Assembly (NCBI GenBank): GCA_020723485.1
Contig: DYIU01000001.1
Span: forward strand, 310,001-374,000
DNA: 64,000 nucleotides
Reading direction: 5' to 3'
Origin: Acidimicrobium ferrooxidans
GTDB taxonomy: Bacteria > Actinomycetota > Geothermincolia > Fen-727 > Anoxymicrobiaceae
Shown here piece after piece: positions 42,274 to 51,055 of this stretch. The stretch's first letter is position 1, and each line of letters starts with the position of its first letter. The notes beneath the pieces are model-generated. The model was not told the origin of the DNA, did not search any database, and was given only the letters and a program-made list of their open reading frames with translations. A program made the translations under genes and the position numbers.

Positions 42274-43911
42274 ATGTCTCTTCCTGACAGGAACAACCCG
42301 TACAGCTTCAACGAGTACCTCGAGTGGAGGAAGAACGTCGACTACTATGCCGACGACCCTTTCCTCCAGGAGATGATCCGCGTGTACGCCGGGCCCGAGG
42401 CCGAACGCCTGGACGCCGAGGCGCGCGAGTTCTCGAAGAAAGTCTCCTTCAGGTGGCGGGACTTCGCTGAGAGGATATCCACGCCGGAGAACCGGCCGTA
42501 CATGATGCATTACGACGGCCACAAGAACCGCATCGACCGCATAGTGCGGCCCTACGAGGTGGAGGTTATGGAGAAAGAGGTCTTCTCCGAGGGCATATTC
42601 TCCGACAAGACCTCCCCGTGGGAGCGCTTCGTCAAGATATCCCTCCTGAGCCAGAACTCGGAAGCGGGGGTGCTGTGCCCCATCGCCTGCACCTGGGGAA
42701 TGGTAGCCCTCCTCGAGACATACGCCGACTCGCCGGAGACCCGCGGCATCCTCCAGCACGTGAAGGAGGGCATAGACGGCGAGTTCGCCATCGGTTCGCA
42801 GTTCGTCTCCGAGATACAGGGAGGCTCGGACGTCCCGGCCAACCTCCTCGAGGCCGTGGAGGACGGTGGGACCTGGCGCCTGTACGGCAACAAGTTCTTC
42901 TGCTCGGCGGCGCACGCGGACTATGCCGTCGTTACAGCCAAGCCCACCGGCTCGGAGCGCGCGGGCCTCTTCGTGGTCCCCATGTGGCTTCCGGGAGACA
43001 AGGAGAGGGAGGTCCGCAACGGTTACACCATCGACCGACTCAAGTGGAAGATGGGCACGGTCGAGCTGCCCACAGCCGAGATAACCTACGACGGGGCGCT
43101 CGCCTACCCCGTCGGGCCGCTGGACCGGGGGGTGGCGAACGTTGTCGGCATAGTGCTCACTCTTTCCCGCCTGGTGGTCGGCATGGGCATGAGCGGGGGG
43201 ATGGCGAGGGGCCTCCGCGAGGGAAAGAAGTACGCGGAGTTCCGCACCGCTTTCGGGCTGCCGCTCATATACTTCCCGATGGCCGCCGGCCAGGTCGCGA
43301 GAATGGAGCATTTCACGAAGAGGAGCATCGCCGGGAGCTTCAAGCTCTACGCCGACTTCATCGAGCTGCCTGGCGGCCTCGCCCCCGGCCTTACGGCCGA
43401 GGAACCGCTCGAGCTCAAGAGGCGCCGCTTCAACATCAGGCAGCTCATCATGCTGCAGAAGATAACCGTGGCGTCGGACGCGAACGACATGTCCCGCCTG
43501 GGCATAAGCGTGTTCGGCGGACACGGCGTGATGGAGGACTTCTCGAGCTTCCCCCGGATGCTCCGGGACGGGCTCGTGAACGAGCTCTGGGAGGGCCCGC
43601 GCAACGTGCTGCTCACGCAGATGCACCGCGACTTCCTGAGGGTGGCGGACTGGTACCCGCCGGCCGAGTTCGTGGAAAGCGTCCTCGCCGGAGCGGAGCC
43701 GGCCATAGTGCAGGAGTTCTCGCGCGAGCTCGCCGAGCTCCTCTCGATACCTCATCTCTTCGAGATGAACGAGAGGACCCTCGAGATATGTGAGCGCTTC
43801 GACGACTTCTGCGCCAGCTTCTTCCACGCCTACCAGGACCTCGCCCTCTCCGAAGCGGAGTCGGCGACGGGGGTCAGGGGAACAAAGGCCGGAGAGCTCG
43901 TGAAGGGCTGA
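42274..43911 (+). CDS. AidB-like acyl-CoA dehydrogenase family protein
   Basis: 545 aa, longer than standard acyl-CoA dehydrogenases (about 380) and close to the AidB group. FAD/substrate motifs: SEIQGGSDV (flavin loop), the Trp-rich WKMGTVELPTAEITYDG strand, RLGISVFGGHGVMED, and MLRDGLVNELWEGPRNV near the dimer-interface region. The usual catalytic Glu is not certain. AidB-type proteins oxidise acyl-CoA (isovaleryl-like) or bind DNA. AAGGAGG precedes the ATG; the MerR gene upstream probably controls it. Confidence 0.88.
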   Translation: MSLPDRNNPYSFNEYLEWRKNVDYYADDPFLQEMIRVYAGPEAERLDAEAREFSKKVSFRWRDFAERISTPENRPYMMHYDGHKNRIDRIVRPYEVEVMEKEVFSEGIFSDKTSPWERFVKISLLSQNSEAGVLCPIACTWGMVALLETYADSPETRGILQHVKEGIDGEFAIGSQFVSEIQGGSDVPANLLEAVEDGGTWRLYGNKFFCSAAHADYAVVTAKPTGSERAGLFVVPMWLPGDKEREVRNGYTIDRLKWKMGTVELPTAEITYDGALAYPVGPLDRGVANVVGIVLTLSRLVVGMGMSGGMARGLREGKKYAEFRTAFGLPLIYFPMAAGQVARMEHFTKRSIAGSFKLYADFIELPGGLAPGLTAEEPLELKRRRFNIRQLIMLQKITVASDANDMSRLGISVFGGHGVMEDFSSFPRMLRDGLVNELWEGPRNVLLTQMHRDFLRVADWYPPAEFVESVLAGAEPAIVQEFSRELAELLSIPHLFEMNERTLEICERFDDFCASFFHAYQDLALSEAESATGVRGTKAGELVKG

Positions 43912-43921
43912 GGGCGGCGCG

Positions 43922-44698
43922 TTACCTGAGGGAGACGCTCTCCAGTATCCTGGAGAAGGACCGGCGTGCCTCGAGCTCGCTCGTGTCATCGTCGCTCAGC
44001 GGTGTCTCGAGGACGAGCCTGTACAGGGTCTCCTCTCTGAGCATCACGGCTTCCAGGTGCAAGCTCGGCGAGCCGAACTGCTGCTCGAGCGTGTAGTCCA
44101 CCCTGAAGCCCCTGGCCTCGCCGCTCTGGAACACGAGGTCGGTGAACCTCGCCTCTCCACCCATTTCTCGCAGGGCTTCGCTGTAGGCGCCCTGGATCGA
44201 TTCCTTGATGTCGTCCCATTCCGTGTCGGGACCGGCCTTACTGCTGGAAGCGATGCAGAGGTTCTTGAAGATGGCGTCCCCCCTCCTGATGATCACTATT
44301 TCGTTTCCCAGTGACGGGTCGGCGCTTCCCCGGTAGAACTGGTCTAGAAACGATGAATCCTTTTTCTCCCATGTCGCGGGATACTTGAATGTCAGGCCCG
44401 AGGTCGAGCTGGTGTACGTGACATACCTCTCGGGTGACGCGCCGGAATTCCCGAAGAGGACCATGTAGAGGACGATCCCGAGTATACCCACGGCGAGTAT
44501 CGCCCCCGCCAGGACGACCGCCCGACCTTGAACTGCTCTTCTCTTCATCCGGCCTCGGGGCATGGAATTGTCCATGGGCTTCACTCCCGGAGCCCACTCG
44601 CAGGGCGCGGACGCCGGTGCCGTCAGGGGCCCCTGGCACAGACTGCAGATCCTTGAACCATCAAGGTTTTCGATGCCGCAATTCGGACACTGGATCAA
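43922..44698 (-). CDS. Zinc-ribbon membrane protein, hypothetical
   Basis: 258 aa. The N-terminus begins with a zinc ribbon (CPNCGIENLDGSRICSLCQG), then a basic region and a membrane helix (AVVLAGAILAVGILGIVLYM), then an extracytoplasmic domain with a beta/alpha start (YVTYTSSTSGLTFKYPATWE) of the type seen in PsbP-like or LpqN-like lipoprotein domains. TTG at 44698 is chosen because a GGGGGG run lies just before it and the ribbon starts at residue 3. Convergent with the acyl-CoA dehydrogenase. Confidence 0.72.
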   Translation of the reverse strand: MIQCPNCGIENLDGSRICSLCQGPLTAPASAPCEWAPGVKPMDNSMPRGRMKRRAVQGRAVVLAGAILAVGILGIVLYMVLFGNSGASPERYVTYTSSTSGLTFKYPATWEKKDSSFLDQFYRGSADPSLGNEIVIIRRGDAIFKNLCIASSSKAGPDTEWDDIKESIQGAYSEALREMGGEARFTDLVFQSGEARGFRVDYTLEQQFGSPSLHLEAVMLREETLYRLVLETPLSDDDTSELEARRSFSRILESVSLR

Positions 44699-44918
44699 GG
44701 TCCCCCCTGGATCTTGCCCGCAGTCCCTGGACAAACCCGGGTTGCCGTGAAACCCCGACAGAGATGAGCGAGCTTATTTGAGCTGTTTCCGCAAGAACAA
44801 GGTAACACAGCTTTCCCATCTCCGGAAGTGCGTCGACAACGGCACAACGTTCCCGGAGTGCGGGTAGCGCGAGACTGTCGGGGAATCGGCTCGGCGGCAC
44901 CGTCCGGCGCCTGTTCTA

Positions 44919-44924
44919 TATAAT
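44919..44924 (+). promoter_or_regulatory. Candidate -10 element for the 44994 operon
   Basis: A perfect TATAAT lies 69 nt before the GTG start in the 295-nt divergent gap 44699-44993, which otherwise holds no gene. No matching -35 is seen in the GC-rich stretch upstream, so this is tentative. Confidence 0.35.
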
Positions 44925-44993
44925 TCCCACTGAGTCGTTCTGCCGCGGCGCGGGCCCAACCCGCCCAGCGCCCGCTAACGGAGGAAACGGTCT

Positions 44994-46862
44994 GTGGGAG
45001 GCACCCTGGACTCATCGATCGACTTCTCAGAGCTCGTCATCCGCCGGGGGACGGATCCGGCGACGCGTGACCGTGTCTTCATGGTCAACCGGGAGGACAA
45101 CGGGACGCTCCAGGAGTACACGTACGGCGACCTCTACCGGGGCTCGCTCGAGTACGGTAACGCCATCGACAGGACACGGGCCTCTAAGGGCAAGGCCGGG
45201 GCGAGCCGCTTCCACGTCGGGGTGTTCACTCAGAACCGGCCGGAGTTCTTCTTCATCCTCGGAGGGTGCGCGTTCACAAACTCAGTGCTGGTCGGCATCA
45301 ACAACGCCCAGGTCGGAGAGAAGCTCGCGTTCGACATCAACAACATCGACGTCGACATGCTGTTCGCGGACGACGCCGCGCAGCCCGGGACGCCGACCAC
45401 CTTCACCGGCTCTGTACTGGAGGCGGGGAGGAAGCACGGCTTCAGGAGCCTCGAGGCGGGCTCGGTGTTCTCCCTTGGAGAGACCGGGGAGGACGTGGAG
45501 ACGGCGGCCTCGCTTCTCGACAGGTGCTCCGACTCCCTCGAGGAGTTCTCCGTCCAGCCTCTCGAGGCCGGACAGCCCGCAGTGATCATCTTTACCTCCG
45601 GCACCACCGGCGCGCCGAAGGGCATTGAGGTGACGTGGGAGAAGCTCATCGACGTCGGCGTCACCGGGACCGCAATACTCGGCTATACGGAGGACGACGT
45701 CGGCTATGTCTGCATGCCGCTCAACCATTCCAACTCGCTGTACCTGAACGTGATGCCCGCGCTCATGAACGCGGCAAGGATAATGCTCCGACGGAGGTTC
45801 AGCTCGAGCGGGTTCATCAAGGACCTCGAGGAGTCGGGGGCGACGGTCTGGAACTCCGTGGGCGACCCGGTGCACTACGTGCTCAACCACCTCGAACAGA
45901 AACTGCCCGACCCCGATTTCTCTCACCTGCCCCTGAGGACGGTCATCAGCACCGGGGCCAACTCCGTCGACCGGCGGAGGTTCACAGAGATATTCGGGCT
46001 CGACATATTCACGGAGATATACGGTTCGACCGAAGCCGGGGCGGTGACGGCCGTCGACGAGGGCAGCCCCGAGGTCAGCGTCGGCAGGCTCATCAAGGAC
46101 GTCCGCGTGATACTCGAAGGCGGCGGCGCCACAGAGGCCCGGCCCGCTGTCCTCGACGGGAACGGCCGGATTGCAAACCTCGAGGAGGCGGCCGGCGAGG
46201 TCGTGGTCGACCAGGAATCTCTGGGCGGCTCGGCGTTCACCGGTTACTACAGGCTCCCCGACGAGAGCTCGGAGCGAATCGTGGAGCTCGAGGGCAGGGA
46301 GTTTTTCAGGATGGGAGACCTCGGGGCCGTGCTTCACCGGGGCGGCGAGAAGTACCTGGTCTTCCTGGGGCGCACCGGGGACTGGATAAGGTTCAAGGGC
46401 GAGAACTGGTCACCGGTGGACGCGGAGAGGATAGTGATGAAGCACCCGGGCGTGAGGAACGTCGGTATCATCGGGATCCCCCAGGCGGTTGGCAAGGAGG
46501 ACGACCCGATGTTGGTCATCGAGCCCGTGGACCTCGCATCGTTCGATGTCGAGGACCTGCTCGGGTACTGCTCCGAGAGCCTGCCGCACTATATGCGGCC
46601 CCGGTTCATCAGGCTGGTGAGCTCGCTGCCGATGACCGACACCATGAAGGTGGTGAAGCCGAAGCTCCGCAATGACTTCATCTGCCGGACGCCCGCGCTC
46701 GACGCCGCGGAGGACGACGTCCTCTACGAATGCGACGGCGGGACCGCGCGGGAGTTCACCACGATAGACTACGATGAAGAGATACAGAGGTTCCGGGACC
46801 CGACAAACCGCGACCGGCTGACCGCCTTTACCAGGCGGGACGACATCTTCGAGGACTGGTGA
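44994..46862 (+). CDS. AMP-dependent acyl-CoA synthetase
   Basis: 622 aa of the ANL superfamily. P-loop-like IIFTSGTTGAPKGIEV (about residues 199-214), YGSTEAG, the adenylate-binding GRTGDWIRFKGENWSP and catalytic Lys region TMKVVKPKLR near the C-terminus are in the expected order. It activates a carboxylic acid with ATP and CoA; the chain type is not readable, but length and motifs fit fatty-acid or bile-acid type ligases. GTG start with GGAGG 8 nt upstream. Its stop overlaps the next start (TGATG). Confidence 0.92.
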   Translation: MGGTLDSSIDFSELVIRRGTDPATRDRVFMVNREDNGTLQEYTYGDLYRGSLEYGNAIDRTRASKGKAGASRFHVGVFTQNRPEFFFILGGCAFTNSVLVGINNAQVGEKLAFDINNIDVDMLFADDAAQPGTPTTFTGSVLEAGRKHGFRSLEAGSVFSLGETGEDVETAASLLDRCSDSLEEFSVQPLEAGQPAVIIFTSGTTGAPKGIEVTWEKLIDVGVTGTAILGYTEDDVGYVCMPLNHSNSLYLNVMPALMNAARIMLRRRFSSSGFIKDLEESGATVWNSVGDPVHYVLNHLEQKLPDPDFSHLPLRTVISTGANSVDRRRFTEIFGLDIFTEIYGSTEAGAVTAVDEGSPEVSVGRLIKDVRVILEGGGATEARPAVLDGNGRIANLEEAAGEVVVDQESLGGSAFTGYYRLPDESSERIVELEGREFFRMGDLGAVLHRGGEKYLVFLGRTGDWIRFKGENWSPVDAERIVMKHPGVRNVGIIGIPQAVGKEDDPMLVIEPVDLASFDVEDLLGYCSESLPHYMRPRFIRLVSSLPMTDTMKVVKPKLRNDFICRTPALDAAEDDVLYECDGGTAREFTTIDYDEEIQRFRDPTNRDRLTAFTRRDDIFEDW

Positions 46863-48100
46863 TGGGTGTAAGCGGCGTCAGCAGGATGCAGAAGGAGCTG
46901 ATGGCGGCACACTACGCCAGGGTGGCCGAGGCCTCCGGGCGGGGAGTGCCCGTCATCTACGTGACAGCGATGTTCCCGGTCGAGCTCGTCAAGGCGTTCG
47001 AGCCGGCGTGCGTGGCCGTATACCCTGAGAACCACGCGGTATCCCTTATCGTGAAAGGCCTGGCCGAGAGGTTCGCGGAGAAAGCGATCGGAGAGTGCTC
47101 GCTGGACAGGATGGGCTGCTCGTACGAGCTCGCCAACACCGGGTACCTGCTGGAGCTGCTCGAGAGCGGCGCGGACCCCGCCGGGTCCGAGGGTGTGCCG
47201 TTCCTCCCCGCCCCCGACGTCCTGCTGGCATGCAACAACCAGTGCGAAGTCGTCGCCGAGTGGTACCAGAACCTGTCGCGCCTTCTCGGGGGCCGGCCGT
47301 TCCGGGTGGTCAACGCCGGGAACCGGTACGACGGCGCCGTCGGCCGCCTCAGGATCGAATACGTCAGGGAGCAGCTGCTGGACGTGATAAGGCTCCTCGA
47401 GGAGGTCACCGGGGCCCCGCTCGACGAGGACCGCCTGCTGGAGGTGGCGGGGCTCTCGAACGAGGCGGTCCGGCTCTGGAGGGAGTACCTGGCTTTCGGC
47501 AGGCTCGTGCCTTCACCCATTACCGCCTTCGACGGTTTCTTCCACATGGCCCTGATCGTCTCCGAGAGGGGCACCCCCGAGGCCGTCGATTACTATTCGA
47601 AGCTGGTCGAGGAGACCTCGCGGTCGGCGGCGGCCGGCGAGGGGGCCGTCTCTCCCGAGAGGTACCGCCTGCTCTGGGACAACCTGGCGACCTGGTTCAA
47701 CTTCGGTGACCTGAAGCGGTACATGGCCCAGAGGGGCATAGCGGTGGTCGGCTCGACGTACCTCGACATATGGACGAAACAGCTCGACGACTCGAGCTTC
47801 GACAGCCTCCTCGACAGCATGGCCGCCGCTTACTGCGAGATGTACACGAACCTGACCATCGAGGACAGGATACTGCGCTGGAAGGAGATGGTACGGGAGT
47901 ACAGCGCTGACGGCGTCCTCTTCCACTACAACCGCAGCTGCCACAGTTACTCGCGCCTGCAGGGGCAGATAGCCGAAGCGCTCTGTCGGGAGTTCGGCGC
48001 GGGATTCAGGGCCATAATGTTCGAGGGGGACATGGGGCTCGCCGAGAGGTTCCAGAAGCACAAGTTCGAGACGGCCGTCGAGACGTACTTCCAAACATAG
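46862..48100 (+). CDS. 2-hydroxyacyl-CoA dehydratase / benzoyl-CoA reductase family subunit
   Basis: 412 aa of the HgdB/BcrB-type family (PF06050). Candidate Fe-S cluster Cys lie in CSYELANTG (about residue 82), CNNQCEVVAEWY (about 124-128) and NRSCHSYSR (about 360). In this family two related subunits plus an ATP-driven activator dehydrate 2-hydroxyacyl-CoA or reduce benzoyl-CoA. Only one subunit is encoded here and no activator is adjacent, so it may act alone or with a distant partner. The ATG overlaps the synthetase stop, indicating coupled expression of a CoA-ester pathway. Confidence 0.88.
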   Translation: MGVSGVSRMQKELMAAHYARVAEASGRGVPVIYVTAMFPVELVKAFEPACVAVYPENHAVSLIVKGLAERFAEKAIGECSLDRMGCSYELANTGYLLELLESGADPAGSEGVPFLPAPDVLLACNNQCEVVAEWYQNLSRLLGGRPFRVVNAGNRYDGAVGRLRIEYVREQLLDVIRLLEEVTGAPLDEDRLLEVAGLSNEAVRLWREYLAFGRLVPSPITAFDGFFHMALIVSERGTPEAVDYYSKLVEETSRSAAAGEGAVSPERYRLLWDNLATWFNFGDLKRYMAQRGIAVVGSTYLDIWTKQLDDSSFDSLLDSMAAAYCEMYTNLTIEDRILRWKEMVREYSADGVLFHYNRSCHSYSRLQGQIAEALCREFGAGFRAIMFEGDMGLAERFQKHKFETAVETYFQT

Positions 48101-48219
48101 CCAATTCTTGATAAATCTCATACAATCTATCCTGCAAGCGGATAGAATAACTGTCAGTTTCCTCTATTCATCCGAACGGTCTTTGGTCTGATGGTGACAC
48201 GGCTGACCTGGGGGGCAGG

Positions 48220-50661
48220 ATGTCACTGGCGACGCTTGAAACCGCGGGCGACCTGAAGCAGCCGACAGAGCGCATCGCGTCCATAAGAAAAAAACTCCTC
48301 GGCACGAGATATTCGATCTGCCTCGAGCGTCCCCGCCTGATGCGCGAGTTCATGAAGACCTGCGAGGGGCGCGCCGCCCGGGACGAGCACCCCCTGGTCC
48401 GCAGGGCACGGCTGCTCCGGTACATGATGTCCCACCGCAAGCCCAGGGTTTATCCCGACGAGCTCATCATCGGGAACATGACCTCCAAGCGGATAGCTTC
48501 CAACTACTACTACGAGGGCGGGTCGGTGAATATCCTCGAAGACGTCCTCCGCTTCGAGAAGAAGGCCACCGTCATCGAGATGGACCCGCGCGAGCGGGTG
48601 AGCCTGGTAGGCATCGGCCTCCAGAACCTGTTCAAGAGCATCGCGGGAAGGGCGCTGCTGCGGCCCGGCCGCTTCAGGCATTTCCTGGCCTTCTTCATGG
48701 CCAAGCGCTATTACATCACCGAGGAGGCCGGCATCGGGCACCAGTGCGGCGACTACAGGATGGTCGTCCACCAGGGCCTCAAGTCCGCCGACGAGGAGGC
48801 CCGGCTCCGGCTCGAGGAGGGAACGCTGGCCGACGGCACCCCGCTCGACGAAGACCAGAGGGCTTTCTTCGAATCGGTCAGGATAACCATCGACGGCATC
48901 AGGACCATGGCCGCCAACCTGGCCGAAGAGGCGGAAAGACAGGCGGGCCTGCCGGGAACGACAAAGCAGCGCAGGGGCGAGCTGCTCGCCGCCGCGGAGG
49001 CCTGCAGGCACGTCCCCTTCGAGCCGGCGCGCACTTTCGCCGAAGCGCTGCAGTCAATATGGCTCGTGCACGTGACGTTCCTGCTCGAGGACTTCGAGCA
49101 GGGCATGTCCTTCGGAAGGCTCGACCAGATACTGTACCCGCTGTACCTCGCCGATATCGAGGCGGGGAGGCTGACCCCCCGGCTCGCCGCCGAGCTGCTG
49201 GCGAGCTTCGGCCTCAAGACCTGCGAGACCATGCCCATCTACTCAGAGCGGGTCGACCAGTTCTTCAGCGGGAACGGGGTGGCGCAAGCCATCACCGTGG
49301 GCGGGACCGACGCCGACGGCAACGACGTCACTAACGAGCTCTCCGGGGTGATACTCGATTCGTACGCCCAGATACTTACCCGGGAGCCGGCCCTGCACGT
49401 GCGCATTCACCCGGGCTCCCCGCCGTGGCTAATGGAGAAAGCGGTGGAGGTGCTCCAGCTGGGTACCAGCAGGCCGTCCCTGTTCGGCGATACGGCCGTG
49501 GTCGAAGCGCTGGAGTCGGCGGGTATCAGCCGGGAGCACGCGCGCGACTACGCAGTCATCGGCTGCGTCGAGATGTGCAGCCAGGGCCGCACGTACAACT
49601 CCTCGGACGCCGCTCTCTTCAACCTTCCGCTCTGCCTCGAGCTCGCCCTGAACGAGGGGCGCCGCTTCCCGAGGCCGGGAGGCAGCGAGCGCCGCTCGCG
49701 GATGGGAGCTCCCACCCCACCGGTGAGCAGGATGAACACGTTCGACGACGTGGTGGAGGCGTTCCGCGCCCAGGTGCGGGACGGGGTCGGTGAGATGGCC
49801 ACGGTGATGAGCTGGCTGGAGGAGACCTACCGCGTCCACCGACCGACGCCGGTCAACTCGATAATGACCCAGGGCTGCCTCGAAAGCGGGAAGGACGTTA
49901 CCTGGGGCGGCGGGATGTACGACTTTACGAGCATCCAGGCGGCCGGGCTCGCAAGCTCGGGCAACTCGCTCTACGCCATAAAGAGGCTGGTCTTCGACGA
50001 GAAGCGGATGACGCTTCCCGAGCTCGTTGAGATACTCAAGGCCGACTGGCACGGGCACGAGGCGCTCCGTACCGAGGTAAGCCGCAAGTTCGGCAAGTAC
50101 GGGAACGGAGACGCGGAAGCCGACGCCATGACCCAGGTGGCGGCCGACGCGTTCTCAGACGCCGTGCTTGCGACACGGAACACCCGCGGTGGGATGTATA
50201 TCCCGGGCTTCTACTCGATGACGTGCCACCTGGGATTCGGCCGGGTGACAGGCGCACTGCCGGACGGACGCCGCTACGGCGAGCGGCTCTCCAACGGCCT
50301 GGCCCCGGTGGACGGCACGGAGCTCGGCGGCCCGACGGCGGTGCTAAGGTCGGCGGCCTCCCTGGACAGCCACAAGTGGGGCAACTGTCACGCCCTGAAC
50401 ATGAAGTTCGACAAGCCCGTCGTCCAGGGCGAGAAGGGGCGCGAGGTGCTCACGGGGCTTTTCAACGCTTACTTCGAGATGGGCGGCATGCAGGTACAGG
50501 CCAACATACTGGACGCCGAGCAGCTGCGCGCCGCGCGGGACGACCCCACGCTCTACCCTGACCTCGTGGTAAGGGTCGCGGGTTACTGCGTCTACTTCAA
50601 CGACCTCCAGCCGGCGGTCAAGGACGAGATAATCGAGAGGACCTCTCACGGCATCGGCTGA
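48220..50661 (+). CDS. Glycyl radical enzyme, pyruvate formate-lyase / dehydratase type
   Basis: 813 aa. The catalytic Cys is in GCVEMC (Cys449, with Glu451 as in the dehydratase/C-N lyase subgroup: glycerol and propanediol dehydratases, choline lyase), and the glycyl radical site is in RVAGYCVYF (Gly788). The GCVE form argues against pyruvate formate-lyase and benzylsuccinate synthase. No radical-SAM activase gene is adjacent, which is unusual because such enzymes need one. GGGGGGCAGG leads to the ATG. Upstream are an acyl-CoA synthetase and a 2-hydroxyacyl-CoA dehydratase subunit, so it may feed or process a hydroxylated acid (inference). Confidence 0.92.
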   Translation: MSLATLETAGDLKQPTERIASIRKKLLGTRYSICLERPRLMREFMKTCEGRAARDEHPLVRRARLLRYMMSHRKPRVYPDELIIGNMTSKRIASNYYYEGGSVNILEDVLRFEKKATVIEMDPRERVSLVGIGLQNLFKSIAGRALLRPGRFRHFLAFFMAKRYYITEEAGIGHQCGDYRMVVHQGLKSADEEARLRLEEGTLADGTPLDEDQRAFFESVRITIDGIRTMAANLAEEAERQAGLPGTTKQRRGELLAAAEACRHVPFEPARTFAEALQSIWLVHVTFLLEDFEQGMSFGRLDQILYPLYLADIEAGRLTPRLAAELLASFGLKTCETMPIYSERVDQFFSGNGVAQAITVGGTDADGNDVTNELSGVILDSYAQILTREPALHVRIHPGSPPWLMEKAVEVLQLGTSRPSLFGDTAVVEALESAGISREHARDYAVIGCVEMCSQGRTYNSSDAALFNLPLCLELALNEGRRFPRPGGSERRSRMGAPTPPVSRMNTFDDVVEAFRAQVRDGVGEMATVMSWLEETYRVHRPTPVNSIMTQGCLESGKDVTWGGGMYDFTSIQAAGLASSGNSLYAIKRLVFDEKRMTLPELVEILKADWHGHEALRTEVSRKFGKYGNGDAEADAMTQVAADAFSDAVLATRNTRGGMYIPGFYSMTCHLGFGRVTGALPDGRRYGERLSNGLAPVDGTELGGPTAVLRSAASLDSHKWGNCHALNMKFDKPVVQGEKGREVLTGLFNAYFEMGGMQVQANILDAEQLRAARDDPTLYPDLVVRVAGYCVYFNDLQPAVKDEIIERTSHGIG

Positions 50662-50676
50662 AGCCCAGCATTCCCA

Positions 50677-50738
50677 TTGACACCAGGCAGTTATTCCCGC
50701 ATAATCAGATTTATCAGTAGTTTCTGATTATTCAGAAA
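50677..50738 (+). promoter_or_regulatory. Promoter and dyad operator of the hgcC-hgcA-hgcB operon
   Basis: TTGACA (50677-50682), exactly 17 nt, then CATAAT (50700-50705). Overlapping and downstream of the -10 are two dyads: ATAATCAGA (50701-50709) with TCTGATTAT (50723-50731), and TTTCTGA (50721-50727) with TCAGAAA (50732-50738). The position suits a repressor, possibly the AbrB-type HgcC or an unlinked ArsR-type protein. Confidence 0.75.
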
Positions 50739-50785
50739 GCTGTGAAGAGACTGTCGCCGCAGCGTAGGATTGGAGTGTGGTCTGC

Positions 50786-51046
50786 GTGGCAAAGAAAGCC
50801 GAGGAGTGCTGTCCCGAGTCGGCCAGCAGGGTCGAGTCCGTCGCAAGCGTTGACGAGAGGGGCCAGCTGGTGCTCCCGAAGGACCTCCGTACACGGGCTG
50901 GGATCAAGCCGGGCGACAGGTTGGCTGTCATCAGCCACGAGAAAGACGGAGAGGTCTGCTGCATATCCCTCATCAAGACCGAGTCGCTTGACGACATGGT
51001 CAGGGGAGTGCTGGGTCCCGTGATGCGGGACATCATCAGGGATTGA
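50786..51046 (+). CDS. hgcC: HgcAB-associated AbrB/SpoVT-type protein HgcC
   Basis: 86-aa protein with a swapped-hairpin AbrB/MazE DNA-binding domain: DERGQLVLPKDLRTRAGIKP and GDRLAVISH. The N-terminus has a Cys pair (ECCPES) and the middle another (VCCISL), so it may sense thiol-reactive metal or redox state. Proteins of this form are named HgcAB-associated (HgcC) because they sit next to hgcAB. GTG at 50786 has GGAG 10 nt upstream; a GTG at 50777 is also possible. It is the first gene of the mercury-methylation operon and might autoregulate through the dyads at 50701-50738. Confidence 0.85.
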   Translation: MAKKAEECCPESASRVESVASVDERGQLVLPKDLRTRAGIKPGDRLAVISHEKDGEVCCISLIKTESLDDMVRGVLGPVMRDIIRD

Positions 51047-51055
51047 GAGGTTGAC

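Noticed and set aside
42175-43989. 604-aa minus-strand open frame opposite the AidB-like gene
   Set aside because: Shadow; no motif and unusual composition.
48108-48148. TTGATA with TACAAT or TAGAAT upstream of the glycyl radical enzyme
   Set aside because: Spacings of 7 nt or about 29 nt do not fit; only an AT-rich stretch with a short TATCC/GGATA dyad can be claimed.
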